Assembly: GCA_027364575.1 (NCBI GenBank)
Contig: DAHXPC010000014.1
Coordinates: 1-44,058 of the forward strand
Direction: 5' to 3'
From: a bacterium
GTDB taxonomy: Bacteria; Pseudomonadota; Gammaproteobacteria; UBA6186; Azoamicaceae
Length of the DNA stretch: 44,058 bases
The notes beneath the pieces are model-generated. The model made no database searches, was not told the DNA's origin, and saw nothing but the letters and a program-made list of their open reading frames with translations. Positions 1 through 8,269 of this stretch are shown here, piece after piece. The number at the start of each line of letters is the position of its first letter. Position 1 is the first letter of the stretch. The position numbers were made by a program, and so were the translations under genes.

Positions 1-297
1 CCAGAAGATTGCGTGATCATGGATAATGTTTCATTCCACAAAATGGTTAAAGTCAAAGAAGCGATTGAACGCAAAGGGGCGGAACTTATTTTTTTGCCTC
101 CCTACTCTCCAGAATTATCTCCCATTGAAAATATGTGGGGTAAATTAAAGACAAGACTAAGAGCCCTATCAGCAAGGTGCGAAGATACTTTTAAAGAGGC
201 CATAAAAATATCTTTTAATTCTATCCAAAAAAGCGATTTATTGTCTTGGTACAAACACTGCGGATATTCGGATCAAATATTGATGGAACCGCTATAA
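1..297 (+). CDS. IS630-family transposase, C-terminal part (cut by window edge)
   Basis: This is the C-terminal end of a DDE transposase of the IS630/Tc1-mariner type. It shows the family's D-N-x-x-x-H stretch (IMDNVSFHK), then [15 protein letters not shown], which carries the last catalytic acidic residue (E of PIENMW). The frame is open from base 1, so the GTG at 13 is not the true start; the N-terminal half lies upstream of the window. The stop codon sits almost at the right edge of the element, and recombinase-like coding sequence resumes immediately after it. Family assignment is firm; whether the copy is active cannot be judged. Confidence 0.85.
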   Translation, partial: PEDCVIMDNVSFHKMVKVKEAIERKGAELIFLPPYSPELSPIENMWGKLKTRLRALSARCEDTFKEAIKISFNSIQKSDLLSWYKHCGYSDQILMEPL

Positions 298-298
298 T

Positions 299-979
299 AA
301 ACCGCCATTACCTCAAGCGGATGAAGAGGGCTTACTTTTAGTGTCCCAGAATCAAGGTCCAATAGAGGTAAGGCAAATCTATAATATAGTGAAAAAAATA
401 GGGTTTGAAGCCTCAAAGAAATTTAAAGAGGAGCCGACTAAGAAGGCTAATAAGCTTAAAAAACTATCTCCCCATTGGTTACGTCATTTATGCGCCAGCC
501 ATCAAGATAAGGCAGGGCTATCGAGCACGATGATTAAGGATAATTTAAGGCATGGTTCTATTCAGACTAGCCAAATTTATAAACACGCTGAAGATAGACT
601 AAGGCATGAAGCCATGCAGAAAATGTCTTTGGCGGTAAATCCAAAGTCTATGACTCGAAAGACGGTAAGTTCCCAAACGGTGATTTCAATCCAGTTAACG
701 CTGGAGCCAGCTCATAAAGGGTTAGGTTTTAAAAAGCTAGTAGGATCCTTAGAAGGCGATGTGTTTTCGGGATACCAGTGGCAGCCTTATCAGTTTGAGA
801 AAGAAAAGATAATTGAAGAAATAGAAGTGTCCATTATGCCGATTAAAACTATAAATTTTGCTTATATTATCGAAAATTTGGCTCAAGAGCACATTGAAGG
901 CTTAAAAAAAGGGATAGCATTGGAAGCAAGTGTGCGATTGTTTAAAGCAGATGTTGAGACCAATATAGTAAGGGTATAG
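299..979 (+). pseudogene. Tyrosine recombinase/integrase, C-terminal remnant behind an IS630 insertion
   Basis: The reading frame is open from just after the IS630 end, before the first GTG at 341, and encodes the catalytic C-terminus of a phage-type integrase. The H-x-x-R box is seen in SPHWLRHLCASH, then the LRHGSIQTSQIY segment with the nucleophilic Tyr, followed by a KHAEDRLRHEA helix. The N-terminal binding domain and the first catalytic Arg are absent. About 110 residues after the catalytic core (from roughly residue 105 of the 341-start product) match nothing I recognise. The likely history is an integrase gene split by the IS630 insertion, since IS630 elements insert at TA and TA dinucleotides lie at the junction. 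The fragment may still be transcribed but should not be a working recombinase. Confidence 0.7.
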
Positions 980-1050
980 TATAAGAGTAGATGAAAGCGT
1001 CGGTATTAATTCTGTTGTAAAATTCAAGTAAATTATAAGGTTGTTTTATA

Positions 1051-2505
1051 ATGAGTACAAATTTTGAAGAAATCACAAAAAATCTTAATCAAGCACGAAG
1101 CTTAGGCAGCGTCGTTTCTTCCATAGATTCTACAGTCTTTTTATCGGCTCGGAAAATCATCAGAAGATCTGAAACATTAGATTTACACGGAAAATCATTG
1201 AATGAAGCAAAACAATATGTTAGGGACCTAATAAATAAAGCAAAAATTGAAAATATTTGCTTTCTAAAAATTATTACAGGACGAGGTAACCATATAAACC
1301 GAGACGGTACACGAGGTTTAATTTTTAAGATGTTACCCAGTTGGCTTGGATCTGATGACATATGGCCATTTATTGAGTCAGTAGACCAAAATATTGGATC
1401 TTATCAGATCACTTTAAAGTTTATACCGGAAAATGCACTTGTTGCAGGGAAAATGGATCACAGTATTAAAGTGCAAAGTCATATCCCTTCCAATAAGGTG
1501 AAAAAGATAAAAGACTTGGAAGAGTCGGAATTTACTTTAATTATAAAGCAACTTATGCCCATAGAAGATAAAATAAATAAATTGACTTCTTTGCTAGCAG
1601 TTGACCGCTATCATTTAACGAAAACTGATAGCAGCGGAATTACGACTTTAATGATCGCAGCAGCTCATAATGAAATTCAGGTTATGGACTTTTTGCTTGC
1701 ACAAGAAAATAGACTTTTTATTAATCGTAAGCTTCTACAACAAAAGACCCATAAGGGAACTACTGTTCTAATGGCTGCTGTTGCGCGTGGCCATATAATG
1801 TCTGTAGATTACCTACTTAAAAAGGCACCAAGTCTTTTAAAACAAAGAGATAGGAATGGTGGCTCTGTTTTTAAAGTTGCAAGAGCGTTAAAATATCCAC
1901 AGGAAATGTTGGAGTGTTTACATAAGCATTTAAAAGCACATAATAGAGAACGTGGGTATACGGGACTCTTTTCTGAATATGAATATAAGTTAATTACCCA
2001 AAAGAAATCACAAGGTAAAGGGAGTAAACATTCAATTCGGCATATGGGGAGGATGTTGGATTTCACCGGGAAATTCAGGGGTTCAAAGAAAAACATAGGA
2101 CCGTTAATAAAGAAAGCAAAGCCTCGAAATAAAAATAAATTTTATAATTCAAAAAACTCTGAAAACCAAAAATGCTTTAAGCATGCCATAGATCATTCTA
2201 CACGCTATAATTTTCGATTAATAAAAACAATCAAACATGTAAGAAGTCCTTTCTATGCTTGTCCAAATGTCCAGCTTAAGATATCTGAACAAAAAGCCCC
2301 AGTTCCCAATCAATTATTATGGGGTTTTAAAAGCCTTGCTGGTAATAACATGCAGAATAAAACAATATCTTTTAACAACAATGTATCAAAGATATATAAA
2401 CCAGCTGAAAAAACGGAAAACAATTCCAAGCAAATGGTTACCAAAACAAACAACCTTAAAAAAGTAAATAGGCAAGCCAAGAAACCGAGAAAAGGTAGAC
2501 ATTAA
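1051..2505 (+). CDS. Smr-domain plus ankyrin-repeat protein
   Basis: A 484-residue protein with an unusual domain order. Residues about 40-130 form an Smr domain, with the LDLHG motif at 43-47 and GRGNH at 77-81. Smr domains are nicking nucleases or RNA endonucleases in MutS2 and in eukaryotic Cue2/N4BP2-type proteins. Residues about 193-290 form two to three ankyrin repeats (SGITTLMIAAAHNE and KGTTVLMAAVARGH), which normally bind proteins. The last 170 residues are Lys/Arg/Asn-rich and look like a basic nucleic-acid-binding or disordered tail. There is no signal peptide or membrane segment. The start ATG has an AAGG about 10 bases upstream. Ankyrin proteins in this type of organism are often host-targeted effectors; that role is inference. 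Confidence 0.75.
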   Translation: MSTNFEEITKNLNQARSLGSVVSSIDSTVFLSARKIIRRSETLDLHGKSLNEAKQYVRDLINKAKIENICFLKIITGRGNHINRDGTRGLIFKMLPSWLGSDDIWPFIESVDQNIGSYQITLKFIPENALVAGKMDHSIKVQSHIPSNKVKKIKDLEESEFTLIIKQLMPIEDKINKLTSLLAVDRYHLTKTDSSGITTLMIAAAHNEIQVMDFLLAQENRLFINRKLLQQKTHKGTTVLMAAVARGHIMSVDYLLKKAPSLLKQRDRNGGSVFKVARALKYPQEMLECLHKHLKAHNRERGYTGLFSEYEYKLITQKKSQGKGSKHSIRHMGRMLDFTGKFRGSKKNIGPLIKKAKPRNKNKFYNSKNSENQKCFKHAIDHSTRYNFRLIKTIKHVRSPFYACPNVQLKISEQKAPVPNQLLWGFKSLAGNNMQNKTISFNNNVSKIYKPAEKTENNSKQMVTKTNNLKKVNRQAKKPRKGRH

Positions 2506-2684
2506 CAATATTAGATACAAGTGGTATCCTACCCACTATTAAAGAAACTGAAGAAAAACTTAGCTTGTTGGATGAATTTTGGTGTAAAATGTCTTACTAA
2601 CCCATGAAAAATTAAGGAACGTTGATAAAGAAACGCTAGGGGAAATAAAGAAAATGATCTTAACAAAGTGCGGGGCATAAAAAT
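2506..2684 (+). other. Decayed coding remnant between two ankyrin genes
   Basis: The spacer holds two short stretches that read like protein in two different frames: about 30 codons ending near 2599 (LPTIKETEEKLSLLDEFW), then a shifted frame ending at the TAA near 2680 (KLRNVDKETLGEIKKMILTK). Together they suggest a small gene broken by a frameshift. No family is recognised. The downstream gene starts within a few bases of this remnant's stop and has only a weak ribosome-binding site. Confidence 0.3.
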
Positions 2685-5528
2685 ATGAGTAAAAACCTTT
2701 TAAAGGCGCTACAGAATAAAGAATATGAAATGGCTTTAACTCTTTTGGCTACAGATGAGATAGATCTATTTTACGAAGATGTTCATGAAATAGACGACAG
2801 TTCTTTAGAAGAGCGCGAAGATAAATATTCTGCTATGCATTACGCAGCTTGTCATGGTTATAATAAAATTATAAGTCTATTATATCAGAAAGAACCAGGT
2901 TCTTTATTTGATCAAACTAGACTCGCAAAAACAGCTTTATGCATGGCTGCTCAACATCGACATTTAAGCACAGTTTCTTTATTATTAGATTTAGCAGAAG
3001 ATTTTGAAAAAAACTATAATAATCGCACGGTAGAAAAGCTAGAGAAAGGAAAAGATGGCATCTTAAAGAAAATTAAGGTGATAACAAAACATGAGAAATT
3101 GCATTTAATGAAAGATTTTCATGATTGGACGGTCCTGCATTGGGCTGTTTTTAATAAAGATGTAAACATGGTAAGTTTCCTGCTGGAAAGGCATAAGGAG
3201 CTAGCTAAAGATATTCCTTTACATATGTCTGTTCTGTCGGACGATAGAAAAAGCTTGACAATCACAAGATTGTTAATACAAGCGGGTGCAAAGATTAATA
3301 CGATTTATGATGCCAGCCGACATGATCAATATCCGCCTTATCCCTACGATTCAATTGATGAATTTTGTATGGAAGATCCTATACAAAGTAAATTCAATAC
3401 ATATAAAGCAAGCCCCTTACATGTGGCTGCTGAAAAAGGTGCAGTATTGCAGGCCAGGCTTCTAATTAAAAGTGGGGCAAGCTTATCTAAAAAAGATGAT
3501 AATGATAGGACCGCTGCGGAAGTTGCCAAATCAGAGGGACACACTAGAATAAAGACACTTCTTCGATTTGCTTTTGATGATGACAATGCTTCGGATACGG
3601 ATTCTGAAGATGAAATTGATTATGTATATCAAAATACATTTTCAAATAAGGATAATGGGAGAAAGGATAGGAAAACTATTACATTAGAAGGTATTTTACC
3701 TGATGGTAATGCTATTCAATTTGAGGAAGAAGATATTAGCCCAAATGGAAACTGCGGTTTTATTGGTCTTGGAACCTCAAGAAAGGAACTAACAGAGCAA
3801 TTATTATTAGCATCTAATGATTCGGCGGTGAGGGAATCTGTTTGGCTTGAAATGGCTGAATCATTACTTACTGGTGAAATTATATTGAAAGGAAGCCAGA
3901 AATATATAAATAACTATTTTCAAAAAGATGATGAGAAATCAAAAGTCGAATTCAAGCTTTTTCTTAATAGTGAGAAAACGTTTATCGACTATATGAATAT
4001 TCTTGCCGACGAGGAAGTCAAATTATTTTTAGGTTATGGTTCTGCATTAGCATATGCAAGAATTGTTGGTATTAATTTATATATCTGGCAAAAAGATATT
4101 GGTCAAAAACTAGTTCTTTCGAACCATGAGGAAAACGGAGGTGATCAAACTATCCATCTCCTGCATACTGCAGGTTTTACACATTTTAATTTGTTAGTAG
4201 TCAATAGGCGGCAAGAGCAGGAATTAAAAGAAGCTTTCGGGGCCCTAGAAGTTGGGGATGATTTTGAAACACCAAAAAAGGGTGACAAAGAAGGAAAGAA
4301 AATGACCCCAATGTTTGTACATTGGAGAGGAAATCATTTTTATCCTAACTATTTTGATCGTAAGCAAAGACGCAATGCCCGGGAAATTCATCTTCTCCAA
4401 CAACGAGGAAAGTTAGCAAGAACAGGTTTATATAGCTCAGCTACGCATGAAATATCAGGAGTATCCTTAACTTTACCTGATTTACAATCTAGCAAAGTAG
4501 GAATAAAATCAGTATCTGTCGAGCTGACAAAAAGAGAAAATAAATTATTGAATGCTCATAAGATTGTTTCTAATAAAATAACAGAACTTCAAGAAACAGG
4601 CCCAGTAAAACCGTGCCTGCAGCATCAGGGGAACCATAGTAGTAGGGAAGATGATTATGAATCTCGATACATAGAATTCATACAAAGGTACGTAAATTCA
4701 TATAAAACCTTAATGGCTGATATTAGCAGTGCACCGGAAAAAGACTTAAATGACAAGAGAATGAAAGGTAAACTAGAAAAATGGACAATCTTAAAAGGCT
4801 TAGGCTTCTCTAAGCTTCCTCTAGTCTCTACTACCGAGGAGGCTCGCTGGGCTTTAGAATATGCTTTTGCCTTAGTGAACTGGGATAAAAGTGCAACACA
4901 TCAACCGCGTGACGGTGATGGGATTAAGGTCTTAGCTCCGATTTATCAAGCTGATGGACATGCAAGATTTCCATATTTAGGCGTTGTTTATGCTACATTA
5001 CACTCTCAACAGGAATTAACTGACAACACTAGTACCCGCGTTATTGATTTATTTGTAGAAGACTTAATAGATACGAAATGTGCAAGTCCTGGAGGGCACA
5101 TAACTGGTGGGTATATTAGAGCCAGAGAGCGTGTTTTTATATCAGGTGTTGATTCTCAGCATGTAGTTCTGTCAGCTATTATTCGAGTCCCGAATTTTCA
5201 TAGTGATTATCGGCCATTTTATCAAGAAAAATATGGGTTAAGTGAAAAGGAATATAATTATTTTAAAACTAAGCTAAAAGAGCATGGTGTTATTCTAAAA
5301 AATGGAAAAATGCGAAACGAGCTTAATTTTCATCGGATAGAACAAGAGATTATTGAATTTGTTATTGATTACGAGAAGAACAAGCTAAATAATATTATTA
5401 TTGAACATTTGAAAAAACAGAAACATCAGCTTTCATATTACGGAATAAAGCGAAACCAAGTTCAAGAGGCTATGCCCGCAATAAGTGAAATTGTTAAGGA
5501 GAGAGATAATACTGTGAAAAATACCTAA
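2685..5528 (+). CDS. Ankyrin-repeat protein with OTU-like cysteine protease domain (candidate effector)
   Basis: A 947-residue protein. Residues about 45-310 carry ankyrin repeats (YSAMHYAACHGYN, WTVLHWAVFNKD, ASPLHVAAEKGA). An acidic linker follows, then an OTU-like deubiquitinase fold. This has PNGNCGFIGLG with candidate catalytic Cys357, and THFNLLV with candidate His500, about 140 residues apart, as in OTU peptidases (the family signature is D-G-N-C with a later H-[FY]). Residues about 690-900 form a further region I do not recognise (rich in aromatic and Gly residues, e.g. LAPIYQADGHARFPYLG). There is no signal peptide. Known OTU effectors of Legionella cleave host ubiquitin chains; that this one does so is inference from motif and architecture. 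It may form a pair with the preceding ankyrin gene. Confidence 0.75.
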   Translation: MSKNLLKALQNKEYEMALTLLATDEIDLFYEDVHEIDDSSLEEREDKYSAMHYAACHGYNKIISLLYQKEPGSLFDQTRLAKTALCMAAQHRHLSTVSLLLDLAEDFEKNYNNRTVEKLEKGKDGILKKIKVITKHEKLHLMKDFHDWTVLHWAVFNKDVNMVSFLLERHKELAKDIPLHMSVLSDDRKSLTITRLLIQAGAKINTIYDASRHDQYPPYPYDSIDEFCMEDPIQSKFNTYKASPLHVAAEKGAVLQARLLIKSGASLSKKDDNDRTAAEVAKSEGHTRIKTLLRFAFDDDNASDTDSEDEIDYVYQNTFSNKDNGRKDRKTITLEGILPDGNAIQFEEEDISPNGNCGFIGLGTSRKELTEQLLLASNDSAVRESVWLEMAESLLTGEIILKGSQKYINNYFQKDDEKSKVEFKLFLNSEKTFIDYMNILADEEVKLFLGYGSALAYARIVGINLYIWQKDIGQKLVLSNHEENGGDQTIHLLHTAGFTHFNLLVVNRRQEQELKEAFGALEVGDDFETPKKGDKEGKKMTPMFVHWRGNHFYPNYFDRKQRRNAREIHLLQQRGKLARTGLYSSATHEISGVSLTLPDLQSSKVGIKSVSVELTKRENKLLNAHKIVSNKITELQETGPVKPCLQHQGNHSSREDDYESRYIEFIQRYVNSYKTLMADISSAPEKDLNDKRMKGKLEKWTILKGLGFSKLPLVSTTEEARWALEYAFALVNWDKSATHQPRDGDGIKVLAPIYQADGHARFPYLGVVYATLHSQQELTDNTSTRVIDLFVEDLIDTKCASPGGHITGGYIRARERVFISGVDSQHVVLSAIIRVPNFHSDYRPFYQEKYGLSEKEYNYFKTKLKEHGVILKNGKMRNELNFHRIEQEIIEFVIDYEKNKLNNIIIEHLKKQKHQLSYYGIKRNQVQEAMPAISEIVKERDNTVKNT

Positions 5529-5579
5529 ATTTATTTGCGCTGGCTTAATTGGTTTCCAAACATTGGGTCTTGCAGAAAA

Positions 5580-5805
5580 GTGCGACACGAGGTCGCTTAG
5601 TGAACCACTTAGGCAGATGGAACTGCATGAAGTCGGTTATTCCTTATCTGGGCATGCTATCCCAGTAATGAGATAATGTGAAACCCTGGAGACAATCGAC
5701 TCGCGGAGATCCGTAGGTAACTTCGTAAGAAGAGATTGAAACTGCTAGCACGAATGTGGTGAGGGGCTAAGGATGGCTCCCCACTGGTCGCCAACCTCCA
5801 TTAGT
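5580..5805 (+). ncRNA. Probable 5' remnant of a group II intron
   Basis: The stretch begins GTGCGAC, matching the GUGYG 5' end of group II introns. It continues for about 220 bases of G-rich, stem-forming, non-coding sequence that resembles intron domain I (short hairpins such as GCGAC/GTCGC at the start and GTGAGGGGC/GGCTCCCCAC near 5757-5784). No intron-encoded reverse transcriptase follows and no domain V was found here. It would be a dead 5' fragment. A separate domain V fragment exists at 37856. Identification rests on the 5' motif and general appearance, so it is tentative. Confidence 0.4.
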
Positions 5806-5827
5806 GGTGATTATTATGATAATCACC
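5806..5827. repeat. Perfect 9-bp inverted repeat hairpin
   Basis: GGTGATTAT and ATAATCACC flank a 4-base TATG loop. It lies exactly between the intron-like segment and the IS3 scrap and overlaps the latter's end by a few bases. With no run of T on either side it is not a good rho-independent terminator. It may be a junction or attachment-type structure. Confidence 0.5.
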
Positions 5828-5896
5828 GTTTAAATCGTTCAATATAGCCATTTTGTTCAGGTTTTTCAGGCTGAATGTGGTTGATATTAACAGCCT
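5823..5896 (-). pseudogene. IS3-family transposase scrap (orfB C-terminal third)
   Basis: On the minus strand about 24 codons read INHIQPEKPEQNGYIERFKR before a stop. This is the highly conserved segment of IS3-family OrfB around the last catalytic Glu (usual form IQPGKPMQNGYIERFNR). Nothing before or after continues the match. The rest of the 5.53-6.14 kb gap, about 5897-6120, shows no further gene. Confidence 0.6.
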
Positions 5897-6136
5897 ATTG
5901 TTCTGTCTCGTGTTTGTGCGAAATGTGATGACATTAATATTAGCAGATGTTACCAATTACCATAACTGTTCCTGCAATGACATAGCTATCTCTATAAGAT
6001 AATGATCTGGTGTAAAAATCATCATTTGAGTGCCCAACCTCATTAATGAGACAAAATATACGATCTTATTTTTGTCTGAGATTAGTGATAATAAATTCAA
6101 GAAGGCCTGAATATTGTATTAGAAGGAAATGTAACT

Positions 6137-6451
6137 ATGCTAACTGTAATTGCAATGCCTCCCATTAATAGTTCTGGCGATATCTACCATATTATTGCAT
6201 ATATTATTCCTAGTAAGAAATGTGGGGTTTCAATACCTAGTATTGTTTTATCCTATGACACAAGCACAAGCACAAGCACAAACACAAACACAAGCATGGA
6301 GAAAGGAGCTGATTTAGATACAAAAACACAAGTCATGAGGGGTATCAATTTTGCCGATGATTTAGAGTATGGAGATTTATTTCAGAACCCATTTGAATCA
6401 TCTGCCCCCATAGAGCAATCTACGGTGGGTAAGTGTCAGCAACGATCGTAA
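6137..6451 (+). CDS. Hypothetical small protein with Thr-Ser/Asn repeat
   Basis: A 104-residue protein of unknown function. An AGAAGGA ribosome-binding site lies about 9 bases before the ATG, which supports a real gene. The N-terminal 40 residues are mildly hydrophobic; a run of six Thr-Ser/Thr-Asn dipeptides follows, then an acidic tail (FADDLEYGDLFQNPFE). It has no close neighbour on its strand and converges with the NamZ operon. It could be a small secreted or effector-like protein or a chance frame; I cannot assign a family. Confidence 0.45.
   Translation: MLTVIAMPPINSSGDIYHIIAYIIPSKKCGVSIPSIVLSYDTSTSTSTNTNTSMEKGADLDTKTQVMRGINFADDLEYGDLFQNPFESSAPIEQSTVGKCQQRS
6259..6294 (+). repeat. Hexanucleotide tandem repeat (CACAAG/CACAAA) x6
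   Basis: Six consecutive 6-base units, four CACAAG and two CACAAA, in frame within the 104-residue gene. Unit gain or loss would keep the frame and alter the length of the Thr-Ser/Asn stretch. Confidence 0.85.
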
Positions 6452-6497
6452 ATTGATCGACTGGTATTTGTCATGCTAAGGATTATAAAAATCGCCA

Positions 6498-7706
6498 TCA
6501 ATCCGGATACAATAAAAATTCTTGTCGGCTTTCTAGCCAGCTGTTTTCATCTTTTTGTAAAATAATTTCAAAATCATTTGGGGTAGCATCATCATTATCT
6601 ACCCATTCTCGAAGGAGAGGGCCCCCATTAATCAGATCAATTGCCAGACGGTCCTTTTCATATTCATAGGCAAAATCGCGCCAAATTTCATAATCCGGAT
6701 ACAACCTGCGAATGGCCTTTAAAGCAAGGGCGACCAAGCGGTAGGGTTTAAATATTTCATGTTGATAAGTCTTATCATCCACATGAATTTGAAAACCTGC
6801 ACACATAGCTTGCGTGTGTTTGTGAAAAGTGGGTTGAAAATAGCAAGGACGTAACTTGCTGCCTTGTAGCCAGGGGGAATAGATTTTTTCCATAGTAGCG
6901 AGTAATGAATGAGCCTCTATATCGGGTGCGCCCAGCATTTCCAGTGGGCGTGTGGTGCCACGGCCTTCGCTTAAAGTCGTGCCTTCTAACAGCACTGTTC
7001 CTGGATAGCAACGCGCCGTGCTTAAGGTCGGAACATTGGGGCTCGGGTTTACCCAGGAGAGATCAAAGTGTGGCCAGCCAAAACCGGGACCTTGGCTTAA
7101 ATGATACTCTTCCATCGCGATTACTTTGAGATCGACATCCAGTTTTTTATTTTTAACGAACCAACGAGCGGCTTCTCCTAAGGTAAGCCCATGACGCATG
7201 GGAAATCTTGCCGCACCGACAAAGCTTACCCAATTTTTTTCATCCAGCAGGGTTCCCTCAACTGGGCGGCCAGCAGGATTGGGCCTATCGAGTACCCAAA
7301 TGGTTTTCCCTGTGGCAGCGCCTGCTTCTAATAAATATAATAAGGTGGTTAAAAAAGTATAAACGCGCGTGCCCATATCTTGAACATCGATTAATAACAC
7401 ATCAAAAGTATCTAACATTTTTGCGGTGGGGCGTCGGTATTCCCCATAGAGGCTAAAGATAGGAATGTGGTGAATGGGATCAATATAGTCTTCTGTTTCG
7501 ATCATATTATCTTGTTTTTCGCCGCGCATGCCATGTTGGGGGCCAAAGGCTGCGCAAAGATTAATCGTGGAATTTTTTAATGCATCTAAGCTATGTATAA
7601 ATTGACTTGTCATAGAGGCAGGTGTTGCGAGTAAGGCAATGCGCTTAGATTTAAGTTCATCTAACAATTTTATGTTATTGAGTAAAACATCGATTCCAAG
7701 CTTCAT
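6498..7706 (-). CDS. namZ: Exo-beta-N-acetylmuramidase NamZ / YbbC (DUF1343)
   Basis: A 402-residue protein of the DUF1343/YbbC family; characterised members (NamZ) release terminal MurNAc from peptidoglycan fragments during cell-wall recycling. Family hallmarks are KLGIDVLL at the N-terminus, FGPQHGMRGEKQ, YGEYRRPT, LLIDVQDMGTRVYTF, LDRPNPAGR, and SEGRGTTRPLEMLGAP. I chose the ATG at 7706 over the upstream frame extension to 7745. It begins MKLGID as in homologues, has AAGGAAA about 8 bases upstream, and avoids overlapping the previous gene. No signal peptide is evident. It is the last gene of an operon after a DOMON-like protein and an FAD oxidoreductase. Confidence 0.88.
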   Translation of the reverse strand: MKLGIDVLLNNIKLLDELKSKRIALLATPASMTSQFIHSLDALKNSTINLCAAFGPQHGMRGEKQDNMIETEDYIDPIHHIPIFSLYGEYRRPTAKMLDTFDVLLIDVQDMGTRVYTFLTTLLYLLEAGAATGKTIWVLDRPNPAGRPVEGTLLDEKNWVSFVGAARFPMRHGLTLGEAARWFVKNKKLDVDLKVIAMEEYHLSQGPGFGWPHFDLSWVNPSPNVPTLSTARCYPGTVLLEGTTLSEGRGTTRPLEMLGAPDIEAHSLLATMEKIYSPWLQGSKLRPCYFQPTFHKHTQAMCAGFQIHVDDKTYQHEIFKPYRLVALALKAIRRLYPDYEIWRDFAYEYEKDRLAIDLINGGPLLREWVDNDDATPNDFEIILQKDENSWLESRQEFLLYPD

Positions 7707-7723
7707 AAAAGATTTCCTTAAAA

Positions 7724-8269
7724 TTAAATTTGTAGCGTAAAGCACTCTGGTAGATGAAAATCTGGTTTGTGGATTGGATGGGCGAGCGCAAAATAGCCCA
7801 TCTCTCCATTCATATTTTCAATAATGGTTGCTAGATTTAAAGTAAGCACCTTTTCTGCTGATAGAATAGGGGCAAGATCAAGGGTTATAGTTGCGATAAA
7901 TTCTTGTTCCATTTTATATTCAAACTGCGTTTCGATATGGGGGATCTTTTCTTCTATCGAGTTCATCCTACGATAATCATTAAAATAATATAGATTCCAA
8001 TTTCCATTGGGTGAACAATTTAATTCCCAATAAAAGGGCACGTTATCGCAGCGGATAAAGGCTTCAAAACAGGTATGTTTCCAAAGATTATCTTGGCGAA
8101 GTGGGAATTGGGGTATTGTGGGAAATAGTACGGTATGCAAATCCCCTGTGCAGCGATATACCAACGATAAAAGCGTATGATTACGTGCTACCGCCACTTG
8201 GATCTCAATTTTAGGCGTAGACTTTTCAGTTGGAAAGGGCAGCAATAAAGCACTTTTTTGCTTTACCAT
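7724..8269 (-). CDS. DOMON-like domain protein
   Basis: A 181-residue protein resembling the bacterial DOMON-like family often found next to YbbC/NamZ. Supporting segments are the LWKHTCFEAFI motif, the FYWELNCSPNGNWNLYYFNDYR strand pair, and the terminal ALAHP.HKPDFHLPECF. DOMON folds bind sugars or haem; the ligand here is unknown. It overlaps the preceding oxidoreductase gene by 7 bases and is 17 bases from namZ, so the three are almost certainly co-transcribed and translationally coupled. Confidence 0.72.
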   Translation of the reverse strand: MVKQKSALLLPFPTEKSTPKIEIQVAVARNHTLLSLVYRCTGDLHTVLFPTIPQFPLRQDNLWKHTCFEAFIRCDNVPFYWELNCSPNGNWNLYYFNDYRRMNSIEEKIPHIETQFEYKMEQEFIATITLDLAPILSAEKVLTLNLATIIENMNGEMGYFALAHPIHKPDFHLPECFTLQI

